Shown piece by piece: positions 47,244-58,832 of a stretch of 64,000 bases of DNA. The notes under the pieces were generated by a model. That model did not search any database, had not been told where the DNA came from, and saw only the letters and a program-made list of their open reading frames with translations. Position 1 is the first letter of the stretch; each line of letters opens with the position of its first letter. Origin of the DNA: Gordionus sp. m RMFG-2023 (lineage: Eukaryota > Nematomorpha > Gordioida > Chordodea > Parachordodidae); contig NC_088776.1 of NCBI RefSeq assembly GCF_954871325.1, forward strand, positions 28,506,508 through 28,570,507, in the 5' to 3' direction. Both the position numbers and the translations under genes were made by a program.

Positions 47244-47708
47244 TTACAGAATAACAAAATCTTTAAATCTACCAGTTTTGATATGGATAATTTAGAAAAT
47301 TTTAAGCTGCATATTACAATTAATTTAAATTTTAAATTACTTTTTTAAATTTATTTTTATTGGTTTCACTTTTATTTAAAGATCTCACTTGAGGAAGAGG
47401 ATATACTTCAAATGGATATCCTACTTTGGTTGAAATGACAAGAAATTGCCAAAGCTATCAAGATTAGCAATAAAAATATTGGCAATTCCTGAAACTAGTA
47501 CTTCTTCTGAACAAGGATTTACCATTGCTGGAAAGTTTTAGAACAAAGAAGAAAGTGTTTGAATCCAGAAAATGTCAATTCATTATTACTTTTGCATTAT
47601 AATTGTATATAATATCATATTAATATTATTTTCATAAATATTCTATTTGATTAAATAAAATGATTATTTTTTTATGCTTAAATTATTTTCTAAATTATAA
47701 ACTTTTTG

Positions 47709-47960
47709 TAGAGGTGTAATGCTGAAATATTTTTATTAGATGCTTAAAAAATTGAAAGAATGGCCATAATTAAATTTTATAAGCAGACTTGGGTTAAAAA
47801 TTTTTATAAATAATGGGCAGGTGGGTAAGAAATTTTAGACAAATGGGCAGGGCAGGCAGGTTTATATTTTTTGAAAACTATGGGTGGGCAGGTTAAATTT
47901 TTTTTAAACATTGGGTGGGTGGGGCTTTTGGTCCATAAACCTGCCCAATGCAGACCTCTA
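47709..47960. mobile_element. 252-bp element with GGGCAGG arrays
   Basis: Inverted ends TAGAGGTGTAATGC and, reverse-complemented from the right, TAGAGGTCTGCATTGGG. Body: TGGGCAGGTGGGTAA-type motifs between A/T runs. No matching 8-bp flanks. Design as in the other array-bearing small elements. Confidence 0.6.
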
Positions 47961-47999
47961 ACCAAATAAACACTTACTAATATTTATCCACTTGAATGG

Positions 48000-49250
48000 C
48001 TAAAGTGGCCATTTAATAACACTGAATATTTGGATCAGAGTAAGGTAAATAATGCCATAACTTTTGTTCACAAAAATATTTTAAAATCTCGATAAAGTGA
48101 GCACTTAATATAAAATGATTAATTTGGACATTAAAAAATTTAAAATATGAAAATCATCTCAAAACAAAAAACTCAATATCTAAATTATAAAAATAATTAA
48201 AAGATAAAAATATTTTCTTCAAAAATGAAATTCAAAAATAATTTGAAAACACAATTTCACTTTAAAAATGGTACTTTCATTTTTGAATGAACATTATGAT
48301 ATTGAAAATATAATTATGATATTGCAAAAGGAATATTTTTGAAAAGATACTATATTGCAAAATGTCATATATGACTAAAAAAAAGTAATCAAATATGGCT
48401 AAGTAAATTACACAATAGCATATAAAATATAATATGGTTCATCAATACCAAAAGGTTGTACCCACTCTTTCCAAAAAATGAACACAATGTAAAAAATAAA
48501 TTACTTTTTAATATGACTTAGAAATAATTAAATGTAGCCTGGCCAAAGGGCTTCAAAAAATGTCTGTAAAGCCTTCTAGTGAGGGATGCACAGGATAAAT
48601 GTTAAATATTATTTAAAAAATGTAACATTTAAATTTAATACTGATTTACTTATCATTATGAAGAGAAAAAAACAACCTTAAAAAATATATTGCTTAGTTT
48701 TTCCAAATATTATAAAATAGGAAAAATTTATTGAGTTTAAAATACTGAAAGGTCTTACATTATTATCCTAGAGAGAAAGGCAGAGAGCATATTTATAAAT
48801 ATATTATCACATTAATAAAAACATTTATATTTTTGATAAGGTTCCAAAATTTAACATTTTCTTTGAAATACACTGCGCCTATCATAATAAAATAGGATGT
48901 ATAATCATATGTTAGGGCTGTCATTAGTTTGACAGTATAAATAGATATATAATTAATCTCAATGTGGTGTACAACTATTAACAAAAAATAATACATGAAA
49001 GTCGCATTAAGGGCCTAGCCCTATGTGTTATATATATGGCAGAGTAATATACATAACAGAGCAACTCTTGCTTCGACAATTATGAGGAATATCCTCTTGG
49101 GAAGGACCTATAATTAGATGAACTTGTTATTTAAAAGTCTATAAGAAGTAAGAAGGTATAAAATGGCCTGTGCCCGATTAAATAAATGGTCAATTAGTAA
49201 GGAGTTTAGGGAGGTATAGTTTATTGAATATTTTTTATATTGTAGAGCAA
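48000..49250. other. AT-rich stretch, nothing recognised
   Basis: No supported coding frame or inverted repeat on either strand. Confidence 0.45.
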
Positions 49251-49251
49251 C

Positions 49252-49850
49252 TAGTGTTATTTAACGGTTGAGCCAAGCCGGCTTAGCCGAAAACAGCCAG
49301 ATTTTGAGCGAAAAATTTGGCTCAGGCTCAAGCCATTGGCTCAGGTTCGCTCAGCCTTTGGCTTAAGCCGTTAGCTCAAGCTGTTGTATCACTCAAGCCG
49401 ATTATTGAGGCTTAATTTATTTATTTGAGATTGGTAATAGTGTTGCTAAACGGCTGAGCCAAGCCGGCAAAACCCTAAACTCAGCCAGTTTTTGAATCAA
49501 TAATTGACTAAAATTCATGCCTCCTCATTGAGCCCCTTTTAGTTGGCTGGTTGACTTGGCTCAAGCCGGCTAATGAGTTGCCTCAAGCCGCCTTTTAATC
49601 CAAAATTTATTTATTTGAGATTAGTTTTGTTAAACGGCTGGCCAAGCCGGGGCCTAAACTCATCTAGTTTTTGAGTCGAAAATTGACTCAAGCCGACTCT
49701 TTGAGCCAAATTAGGCGGCTGGCTCGAGTCGGCTCATAACTTGGCTCAAGCCGACTTTTAAGCCGAAATTTATTTATAAACACCTGAGCCAAACCGGCTT
49801 AGCCTTAAATTCAGCTTGTATTTGAGTCAAAATATGACTAGGCTCAAGCC
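49252..49850. repeat. Tandem repeat of about 185 bp with hAT-like terminus and GAGCCAAGCCGGC motifs
   Basis: Units start at 49252, 49438 and 49622 with TAGTGTTGTTAAACGGCTGA-like sequence (TAGTGTTATTTAACGGTTGA, TAGTGTTGCTAAACGGCTGA, TAGTTTTGTTAAACGGCTGG) and end with AATTTATTTATTTGAGAT. A partial fourth begins near 49777. Each has repeated CTCAAGCCG/GCCGGC motifs. The unit start equals the terminus of the element at 32518. The array stops at the hAT end at 49851. Confidence 0.75.
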
Positions 49851-52800
49851 CAGGGTTGCCAGGTCAAAATTTTCAAATTGCGGGAGAAATTTGGGATTAT
49901 GCGGGAGAAATATAAAATTTGCGGTAGAAATATAAAAATGGCTAAAAAAATTTTGCGGCGGGATTTGGAATTGACTTAATTATCCGCCTATTATTTTTTA
50001 TTTAGTTTATATAAATACAAAGTCGGTAACTATTTTTCAAAATAAAATAACATCTTGATTTATTAAAATATATTAATTTATAAAAAAAAACCAATTATCT
50101 TTTTTATATATAAAAGAATGTAAACAATAAAAAAATTTATTTAAAAAAAACGATTTTAATTTTACAATTAAAAAAATATTTTATGCGAATGTCCCGCAAA
50201 ACGACCGCAATTGGAAATCTACCGTGTGTGTGGATAACATTATAGGGATAGGCGCTTAATATCACGTATCACGTTTAAATACATAATAAGGTACTCCAAA
50301 AATAAGAAGATGGAACTACAGTTGCGGCAATTGTAATCACTTATCTTGTAATACAACATTCACAGAGATACCTATTATCACAATGTTGGTTGAATCCTTT
50401 TCCCATAATATTTAACGACTCTAATATAAATGAAAATTATACTTGTGGATTGAGCAAGGCTATCATCAATGTTTTAAGATCTAAATCCAGGTGGTCAATT
50501 CTAGACGATTTGAAAAATGTGCATACATATGTAATTCTAACAGATGCATCTAATAAAGGAAATATTATTAAGGTCGTTTCAATAAAACTATTAAATTTTT
50601 TCCCCTCAAATAGTGAAAAATCTAAAGACATAGCTAACCATATAATGATAAATATAGCAAATTCGAGATTATCAATAAATTGTATGTCAGCTTTCTGATC
50701 TGATAATGTCTCAGTGAATTTGGTAAAAACAGAGTGTATTTACAGAATTGAGTCAGCACAATGTTGGTTGCAATATGTTCTTAATACCCGCCATCGATAG
50801 AATTTTAAAATTTTATAAACCTTTAAAAAAATATTTCTTAAATAAAGATTATAAAAGCTGTCCTAATATTTTGAAAATTTTTTTCAATAATAGAGGTATA
50901 TTTAGGAATGATTTCACATGTATGAAATCTACTACATGCTGTTAATGTGTAGTTGCAATAAGAAGAATCTTAACAAAGATTCACAAAATTATGCTGCAGA
51001 TGTGTTCATCTTTACAGTTAAAAATTGACAATAAACTTTATGGCGCTATTTCTAAGACTTAATTATATTTTATTTGAGATTAAATAATAGAACTAAATGT
51101 TTATCGCCGTTATTGAGATATTTATAAAAAAATTCCTGGCATGACATATTATATATTGTTTAACCATTAGCTCGGCCTCTAACGTTGTTAAAGCAATCCG
51201 ATTTCTCTCCTTTTTCCAAGCAGTCCTCATCAGGCTAAAAATGAGCTCGGATCAGGCATTAGAATGAGGTTAGGAGAAGACATACTCGCATATTTTTCCC
51301 AAGCATTTGGATTTATCGTTATTAAGAAAAATTTCTACCCATTTCTCCTCTGCTTTTAGACCATTTAACTTTAAGTATTTTGGCGAATCATAAAAAATAG
51401 AGAGAATTACAATTTCCTCAAACAAGAAATCAATGTCTTTCGGTATTTTTAATAAATTTATTAAATTATAAAAACCATCAATTGATGGTGTCTGTTCCAA
51501 GGTCATAATATTTATACATTTGTAAATAAAGTTATTAAAATCAAATTTTGATTGTAAATATTCTAATTGTATTAATAAAAATATCTGCTTCATTTAAAAA
51601 TGTATTAATTAGAGTATTATTTGAACATTTTAATATAATATTTTTAGCAATAGCGCCATAAAATTTATTATCAATTTTTAACTGTAGAGATGAACAGAGT
51701 TGTAGCATGATTTTGTGAATCTTTTTTATAAATAATATTCTGATTGCAACTGAATATTAACTGCATGAAGTAGATTTCCTACATGTGAAATGAATCCCAA
51801 ATATGCTTCTGCCATTTTATACTCGAAAAATTTTTTCAATATTTTAGGACAGCTTTTAAAATCTTTATTTAATAAGTATTTTTTTAAGGGTTTGTAAAAT
51901 TTTAAAAACTCTTTTAATTTATTAACTATTTTAGTTGATGACTAAATTCATTAAAACATTTCATCACAATTATTTCGACATCCACAGAGAGTACATTTAT
52001 TGCCTTCTTGCAAGAATTATGTAGTATATGGCATATACAGCCAATTGGTATTAATATTTATTATGCTGTCTCAATTCGACTTTCGTTTTTGCCATAATTT
52101 ACAGAGGCATTATCAGCGCAGAAAGCTGACATACAAATCATTAATAACCCTGATATTTACCATTATGTGGCTAGCTACATTGTTGGATTTTTCACTATCC
52201 GAGGAAAAATTTTAACAGTTTTATTGAAATGTTCTTATTCTTGTTAAAATAGCGAAGGATCGAGGGAAATGTTTTAATATTTCCCTTATTAGTTGCATCT
52301 GTTAGAATTGCATATGGATGCCCATTTCAAATCGTCTAGAATTGACCTCTAGAATTTAGGTACTAAAACACTTGTGATAGCCTTGCTCATTTTTGTTCTG
52401 CCACAAGTAAGGTTTGCACTTATATTGGAGTCGTTCAATATTATGAGAAAAAGATTCGACCCACATTGTGATGATATCGCTCTGTGAATGTTGAGCTATA
52501 TGATAGATGTATACGATTTCCGCAAATGTAGTTGCATCTTTATTATTTATTATTTGAGAATATTTTTGTATTGAAATCGATGTTAATATACTCCCCTGTA
52601 CTGACTTATATGAATCAAATGATGTTGATTTATTATTGGATAAAAATAAAACAGGATAGAAAGAAATTCACAAACTAGACATGTTTTTCGAATAAATATT
52701 ATAAATTATTTTAAAAATATAAAAATAATCAATTAATGTCTCTCCAAATTATTATTTATATATTAAAAATGTTAAAATACTTTTAAAAAAATTGCGGGAG

Positions 52801-52931
52801 AAATTAAAAAATTGCGGTAGATTTTTGCGGGAGATTTCCAATTGTCTTAGTTTTGCGGGAGAAATATGTCCGCGTGTAAACTAATAAATTGCAGGAGTCT
52901 CCCGCTGATGGGGGAAGACATGGCAACCCTG
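49851..52931 (-). mobile_element. hAT element with CAGGGTTGCCA ends, copy 1, partly foldback
   Basis: Ends are CAGGGTTGCCAGG and inverted TGGCAACCCTG, with GCGGGAGAAAT motifs clustered near both. The right part (51120-52520) holds a decayed minus-strand transposase: TDASNKGNI near 52300, NIPIGCICHILHNSCKKAIN near 52010, 51270-51593 intact in frame (MKQIFLLIQLEYLQSKFDFN ... KWVEIFLNNDKSKCLGKICE), then PHSNA, SELIFSLMRTAWKKERNRIA near 51200. The left part (50225-51055) carries the same coding region on the plus strand (50390-50698, TDASNKGN), so two inverted copies of about 830 bp flank a spacer of about 590 bp. This suggests one element rearranged with, or inserted beside, a second copy. Confidence 0.75.
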
Positions 52932-53353
52932 GTCATGAATACAAATTATATACTTGAGTCGACTAGAGGACAAACAGTTCTATGACTTGAGACGTTAACC
53001 TGAGCATTTTTTACTTTAGACTTCCAGTCGTGAATACCAATTATATACTTCACTAGACTAGAGGTCGAATAGTTCTATGAACATGAGTCATAACTTGAGT
53101 CAACTAGAGGACGAATATTTCAGATTTATTATTATTAATTAAAATATTTGTTCTGTTTTTTACATTTTTTTACGACTTCTAACTTGAGTCGTGAATAAGA
53201 ATTATATACTTGAGTCGACTAGAGGACGAATAATTCTATGAACTTGAGTAGATTAGAAGACTAATATTTCAAATTAGTTAGTTATTAATTAATTAAGATA
53301 TTATTTCTATTTTTTACATTTTTTTACTTTAGACTTCCAACTTTAGTCATGAA
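52932..53353. repeat. Tandem repeat with CTTGAGTCGTGAATAC and AGAGGACGAATA motifs
   Basis: About three diverged units built on TGAATACAAATTATATACTT, GAGTCGACTAGAGGACGAAT and TTTTTTACTTTAGACTTCCA, spaced 95-210 bp. Related AGAGGACGAATATTTCA sequence occurs in the palindrome centre at 38045-38225. The array separates two inverted copies of the CAGGGTTGCCA hAT family; the octamer GTCATGAA abuts both. Confidence 0.6.
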
Positions 53354-53802
53354 CAGTGTTGCCAGGCCCCCCCCCCATCAGGGGGAAACTCCCTGAATTT
53401 TTTAGTTTATACACAGACATCTCACTCCCGTAAAACTACCGCAAAAATCTACCGCAATTTTTAAATTTATCCCGCACAATATTTTTAGAATTTTAACGTT
53501 TTTAATATATAAATAATAATTTTGAGAAACTAATTGATTATTTTTATAATTTTAAAATAAATTTTAAATATAGTATTTCTTTCTATCCTTAGCCCAATCA
53601 TATGTTTTATTTTTACCAATAATAAATTAACATCATTTATTCATAGTTTGCCATTTTCATGTGTGTGTGTATAACATTATAGGGCTAGGCGCTTAATTAT
53701 CACGTATCACGTTTAAATACATAATAAGGTAATATTGTACTTATTTCAATGATAATTATTTAATTTATTATAGTTCAATCACATTATTATAATCAGTGCA
53801 GG

Positions 53803-55749
53803 CATTGGCGTACGCAGCGGCCCCCCCCCCAAAGCCAAAAAATGCAGATGCCGGATATATTTTTCAAAAATATTATTGTTTATATTAATTTATATTTGTT
53901 AATATTTATTCGTATCTCATATTAAATATATATTTTATTACATTTATTATCACATTCATAAGTTATTTTATCAATTAATTTCGATTTCAAATTTTCCGGC
54001 TTAATATTTACTTATTATTTTCAAATTTTTAGTGGCGTAATATTTATCTACCATTTTCAAATTTCTAGTCAAATAATAATTATTTCTGAAACTTCTGGTC
54101 CAACAGGGAAAAAGAAATTGCAACCTTGTCCAACGAGATAGAGCCTCTTCCATCAAGCACTAACAGCTATTAAGGAGTTAGGCCAATTATTCGTTATTAC
54201 TGAAATATCACAATGGCCTGAAAGAAATATTTCCTCAGAAGCAAGAAAATTATTGGATTCAATGCTTATTCCAAATTTTTTTTCTCATTAGAATGTATTG
54301 TTTATTTATACAACTATTTTAAGTATTACTTTTCAAAAACATGACATTGATTTGATTAAGAAGATGAGAATAGCGGAGAGCATTTTATCAGAACTCAAGG
54401 AAATTAGGGCGTTGATGAAGATTTTCATATTTTATTGTTGAGTCAAAAGCAGAGCTATACGTGTTTAATATTTGTCTCCCTCGACTTGTAGCAAGGCAAG
54501 CTCATCGTTAAAACATATAGGATCAGTAGAAGAGTATATCTTAGATGCAGATACATTTATAACCCAAATAAATGAATTTTTAATTCATCAAGCAGCACTT
54601 ACATCTGCAAATATTACTTCCAAAAAAGCCTTCCCAACCTTTTTCAGATGGTGATAGAAAAAAAAATATTTGTTAGATTTTTATTATGAAATTGTTAAAG
54701 TATCTTATGATGCCTTACTAGCTGAATAATTATGTTTATAAGATTAACTATAGTTGATATAGTCCCAAAAAATGCTATGGATGCTCTGCATTATTTCAAA
54801 CACATTTTAGATTAAATTCCCAATGTATTAAAAGGGTTTATAAACTTTTCCCATTAGTAAACTAATGAGAGAACACTTTAAGAAGAAAAACAGAGGCTTG
54901 CAGAAGTACCATTTGCAGGGCACGGCCCGGATTTTTTTTAAAGATTTTTTATGGCCCGGCCTGTGTTTTTTTAAAAAAAATTTCAGGCCCGGCCCGGCTT
55001 TTTTTAAAAAAATTTTTAGGCCCGGCTCGGCTTTTTTTTTAAAATTTTTAGGCTCGGCCCGGCTTTTTTTAAAATAAAATTTTCAGGCCGGGCCCGGTTT
55101 TTTTAAAAAAAAATTCTATTTATTTTTGATTTTTATAGCTAATAATAACGATTTATAATATAGACTGTTTTAAAAAATACAGCCCGGCCTGGGTGTTTTT
55201 AAAAAAATAATTTAGGCCCGGCTTGGGTGTTTTTTTTTAAAATTTAGGTCCGGCCCGAGTGTTTTTTTAAAAAAAATTCGGGCCCGGCCCGGGTATATTT
55301 TAAAAAATTAAAATAATGTCCGGCCCAGGGGACGGGCCAGTAGGTCTCTGAAAAACATACCAAGAAGTACAACATGTGAAAGTAGATTGAAAGATTTGGA
55401 TCTTTTGAATATTCATAGGCATTTGGCGACAAGCAAGGATGAGATAATTGAAAAATTAGCTCAATCCCAACGAAGATTGGATTTTACATTGTAAATATAT
55501 AACATACAAAATACAATTATTCCTAAGAAACTTTTTGTGCAAAGGCTGAAAAAATTCAAATTTCTATTTTGGGTCATTTAAGTGATTTCTTTACATATAA
55601 TTTTTTTATAATTCACATTAATTTAAAATTGTGTATTAGGAATAGTTATTAGTCATAATAAATTTATGCTTGATATTTTTAAAAAACTTATATTTCTTAA
55701 AAAAATTTATTATCCCCCCCCCCAGATCAAATTCCTGCGTACGCGCCTG
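53803..55749 (+). mobile_element. hAT-type element, copy 2 of the CAGGCGCGTACG family, exact TSD
   Basis: Ends CATTGGCGTACGCAG and CTGCGTACGCGCCTG, flanked by exact 8-bp repeats AGTGCAGG (53795-53802 and 55750-55757). It is colinear with the copy at 9524-11857, including the decayed transposase (54472-54654: SRQ/SSLKHIGSVEEYILDADTF, INEFLIHQAALTSANITSKK) and the C-terminal piece near 55390-55490. It lacks the 438-bp insertion present in copy 1 and has a longer nested array (54890-55351). It sits inside the CAGTGTTGCCA element. Confidence 0.88.
54890..55351. mobile_element. GGCCCGGCC-array element nested in hAT copy 2 (expanded)
   Basis: Corresponds to 10613-10841 in copy 1 but is twice as long. 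Units of roughly 35-40 bp, GGCCCGGCCCGG plus TTTTTTTAAAAAAAATTT, repeat with high similarity (54940-55110), then in inverted sense toward the right end. Ends CAGAGGCTTGCAG and the reverse complement CAGAGACCTACTGGC. The 70-codon frame 54865-55077 rich in RPGPAFF is only the translated array. Confidence 0.7.
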
Positions 55750-56944
55750 AGTGCAGGGGAGTGTATCTACACCTATTGCAATACAAAAATATGCTCCAAA
55801 AATAAGAAATAATATAGATAAACTACAGTTGAGGAAATGGTATATACTTATCATGTAGTACAACATTCACAGAGCTACTTATCATCACAGTGTGGGTCGA
55901 ATCTTTTCCCCATAATATTTAACGACTCCAAGATAAGTGAAAACTTTACTTGTGGTAGGTAGAACAAAAATGAGCAGGGTTATCACCAATGTTTTGAATC
56001 CAGGAGGTCAATTCTTGGCGATTTGAAAGATGGACATCTATGCAGTTCAACAGATGCATCTATTAGAACATTTCCCTTCCTCTGCTATTATTATAAAAAT
56101 AAGGGCGTTTCAACAAAACTATTAAATTTTTTCCTCAGATAGTGAAAATCCTAAGACATAGCTAACCATATGATAGTAAATATAGCAGATTTGAATGAGT
56201 TGCAAGCTTTCTGCGCTAATAATGCCTCAGTGAATTCAAAACCCAGAGTATATTTACAGAATTGAAGTATTCCTATGTTGACTTAATGCCAATTGGCTGT
56301 ATATACCATATACTACATAATTCTTGCAAGGCAATGAATGTATTATCTGTGGATGTCGAAAATTGATGAAATGTGTTAACGAATTTAATCTACTAAAAGA
56401 GTTAATGAATTATAAGAGTTAATGAATTATAAGAGTTGGTGAAGTTGTCTGAATTAAAATGGTGTGAGTTGTTGAGTTATGTCCCTATCATGGTTATCAT
56501 TAATACCCGCCATCGTTAGATTTTTATAATTTACGAACCTTATAAAAATATTTCTTAAAGATTATAAAAGCTGTCGTAATATTTTGAAAAAATTTTTCGA
56601 GAATGAAATGGCATAGGCATATTTAGGAATGATTTCACATGTAGGAAATCTACTACTTGTTGTTAATATGCAGTTGCAATCAGAAGAATCTTTTTTAATA
56701 AAGATTCACAAAATTATGCTGCAGCTGTGTTCATCTTTACAGTTAAAAATTGACAATAATTTTACGGGGCTTGCTGAAAATATCATATTAAAATGTTCCA
56801 ATATTTCTCGAATTAATGTATTTTTAAATGAAGCAAATATTCTATTAAGACAATTTTAGAATATTTGAAATCAAAACTTGATTTTAATAAGCATCATCCC
56901 TTTTGCTATTTGCGATTTAAATATCAGCAAGGTCATAAATTTTT

Positions 56945-57130
56945 GCCTAGCAACATTTTATCAGCGACACTTTGTTATGCTTACACTTTATCACGACAAC
57001 ACTTCATTCCGACGACACTTCATTCCGACGACACTTTATTACTCAGTTATTATTTAACGCTACATTTTATCATGCGAATGTTTATAATGCGACATTTTAT
57101 CATGCGACACTTTATTACGCGACACTTGGA
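56945..57130. repeat. GCGACACTTTAT minisatellite
   Basis: About 11 short degenerate units, 14-20 bp apart: CGACACTTTAT, CGACGACACTTCATTC, ATGCGACATTTTATC. All are in one orientation. Similar in design to the CGCGAA array at 59400-59985. Confidence 0.7.
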
Positions 57131-57509
57131 AATTAAAAATAAAAATAATTATAGTGTTTTGGTTATGTTTATTATTAACAATAAAAGAATTTCTCGTCTC
57201 GTAAAATTCTTGAAAAAATGTATTTATCTATTGAGATTTTTTTAACTCAATCGTTTTTTCAACAAAGATTTTTAAGGTCAATTTTTTTATTATACGTAAA
57301 TATAATATTTTTTTTCTCTATATATAGCCCAATTTTCTATATTATTATATATTTAAGAACATATTTTTATTAATTATAATGTTAGAATTTGGATTTACAT
57401 CAAAAAATAAACCAACCCTATTATATCAGAATTATGAATATACGAAATTTAGAACAAATTAAAATAAATCAATATGCTGGAGATGCGCCAAAAATATATC
57501 TCAAAAATG

Positions 57510-58832
57510 TAGTGATGTTAAAAGTTACTTTTGAAACATAACTAGTTACTAGTTACATTGGCAAAAACATAACTAGTTACAGTTACTAGTTACTAGTTAC
57601 ATTTTTACAAAAGTAACTAGTTATTAGTTACAGTTATTTTCAAAAGTAACTAGTTACTTACTTTATACATCATTCATATGCGCATTATTTATTTATTGAA
57701 TGCATTTAATGAATATAAAAAAAATTAGGATAAACAAAGTATAATCAGTTATTTAAAATAATATACAATTTATTTATATAAAAAATATCGCAAAATTGAA
57801 TATTTACATCGAATAGAAAAATATATATTTGCATTGAAAAAAAAACATTTACTTTTCATAAAAATTAGAATCTAATAAATGTTTATTTGCTTTTAACAAC
57901 AAATTAATTTCAAAGTTATTATCTAGGAGACGTGCTCGTTTATCTCCAAGAATGAGCTTACCTAAACTGCACAAGCGCTCTACGGGAGCACTTGATGTTA
58001 GAACAACATTATATTTAATAAAGAGTAATTTTAACTTTGGAAAATCGTTATATAAAGAAAAAGTGTTGTTATTAGATTTGATAAAGTTTTCTATAAGTTC
58101 ATTATACAGAATATTTTGGCGCTTTAGGTCAAAAAATCCAACTACATCAAGTGATGTTGGTTTTGATGATTCATTCGTCTGGGATTCACTTTGAGGTATT
58201 AAGGTATTTATTAAATTTAAAATTTCATCCTTTTTTGCTTTATTCCTTTCTTGCCTAATCCAAGGCCAGTCAGTTTTAAATAAAGGGTGAAGAATTGCAG
58301 CAATGATGTTGTCATTATCATAAAGATTATTAAACCTATAACATGATATTTTTATTAGACTTGGTTCTTGTAAGTAATGATTAATAATTTAATATTAAAT
58401 TCTAAAATAATCTCTTTGTTTTTCCTTATACTAAATTAAAATTTTTTTTTATTACGTATGATATGAAGTTCCAATGCTTGTTACTTGACGGAAAAAAATA
58501 TATTGTGCTACATTTGTAAATAAATATAATATTAAAATTTATTAAATTACTTGAATTTACTTACAAAATTATGAAGCCCATCAGCAATGTAACAATTTAA
58601 GAAAAGAAAATCAATTTGAACGGGAAATTATAACAATCAGACATTTTCACAAAATTTTAAATTAATATTAATTTAAAATTAATTTATCATATTACTTTTG
58701 GCAGTTACATTTCAAAAATTATAAATAGTTACAGTTACTAGTTACAATTTTAAAAATATAACTAGTTACAGTTATTTTTTAGCCACAATGTAACTAGTTA
58801 CAGGTAACTAACTAGTTACCTTAACATCACTA
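57510..58832 (-). mobile_element. hAT element with ACTAGTTAC subterminal arrays and 8-bp TSD
   Basis: Ends TAGTGATGTTAA and TTAACATCACTA, flanked by CAAAAATG (57502-57509) and CAAAAATA (58833-58840), 7 of 8 matching. Both ends carry clusters of AACTAGTTACTAGTTAC (57540-57660 and 58690-58815). The minus strand holds the 3' coding part of a hAT transposase (57849-58355). It inserted into the FLYWCH finger of a MULE gene. Confidence 0.9.
57849..58355 (-). CDS. hAT transposase, C-terminal exon
   Basis: Uninterrupted minus-strand frame of about 168 codons ending at a TAA at 57849-57851. It contains DNDNIIAAILHPLFKTDWPW, DVVGFFDLKRQNILYNELIE and the hAT dimerisation signature KYNVVLTSSAPVERLCSLGK followed by LILGDKRARLLDNNFEINLL. 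A possible acceptor (TTATAG|GTTTAAT) starts it near 58336. The N-terminal BED finger and catalytic parts are absent from the element, so this is a deletion derivative that kept a clean 3' exon. The plus-strand frame 57952-58194 is its shadow. Confidence 0.85.
   Translation of the reverse strand: MKISCYRFNNLYDNDNIIAAILHPLFKTDWPWIRQERNKAKKDEILNLINTLIPQSESQTNESSKPTSLDVVGFFDLKRQNILYNELIENFIKSNNNTFSLYNDFPKLKLLFIKYNVVLTSSAPVERLCSLGKLILGDKRARLLDNNFEINLLLKANKHLLDSNFYEK

Larger units (their letters stand above)
43640..47610 (+). pseudogene. hAT transposase gene (BED finger), interrupted by a second hAT
   Basis: Plus-strand hAT transposase. The BED-like finger is at 43643-43975 (MWKQFKIIFIENDKKLDWIC, CNDC, SFFLGHQC), then FVEYCARDIM; a continuation at about 43998-44190 (PFQAIQGLILQIFVDLGATY, IIPCSTIVSRHIAEVTEDLK); TTDMWCKDFTKTDYIYLSI near 44195; IFVTDRGVNIKKALEG near 44390; DYLEPYKNATNVLESDCRPT near 44880; 45053-45235 (KKFETHMLHKISTFLIPKFQ); LNPDIWEDEVVTE near 45400; then, after the insertion at 45436-47243, the C-terminal dimerisation region at about 47460-47560 (LAIKILAIPETSTSSEQGFT). 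Numerous frameshifts exist and at least one intron (near 43975) is plausible. Terminal repeats of this outer copy were not found. Confidence 0.82.
53354..56870 (+). mobile_element. CAGTGTTGCCA hAT element, copy 2, interrupted and right-truncated
   Basis: The left end CAGTGTTGCCAGG and the following 150 bp match the inverted right end of the copy at 49851-52931 (CCCGCAAAACTACCGCAAA-type motifs). After the nested element 53803-55749, a plus-strand decayed transposase continues: GVYLHLLQYKNMLQK-like sequence near 55757, TDASI near 56060, NSCKAMNVLSVDVEN near 56320, and 56629-56859 (HVGNLLLVVNMQLQSEESFL, IDNNFTGLAENIILKCSNIS). Many breaks. No right terminus was found; similarity fades at about 56940, where a minisatellite starts. 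Confidence 0.72.

Noticed and set aside
54865-55077. Plus-strand frame rich in RPGPAFFKK repeats
   Set aside because: It is the translated GGCCCGGCC/A-T array of a nested mobile element, not a protein gene.
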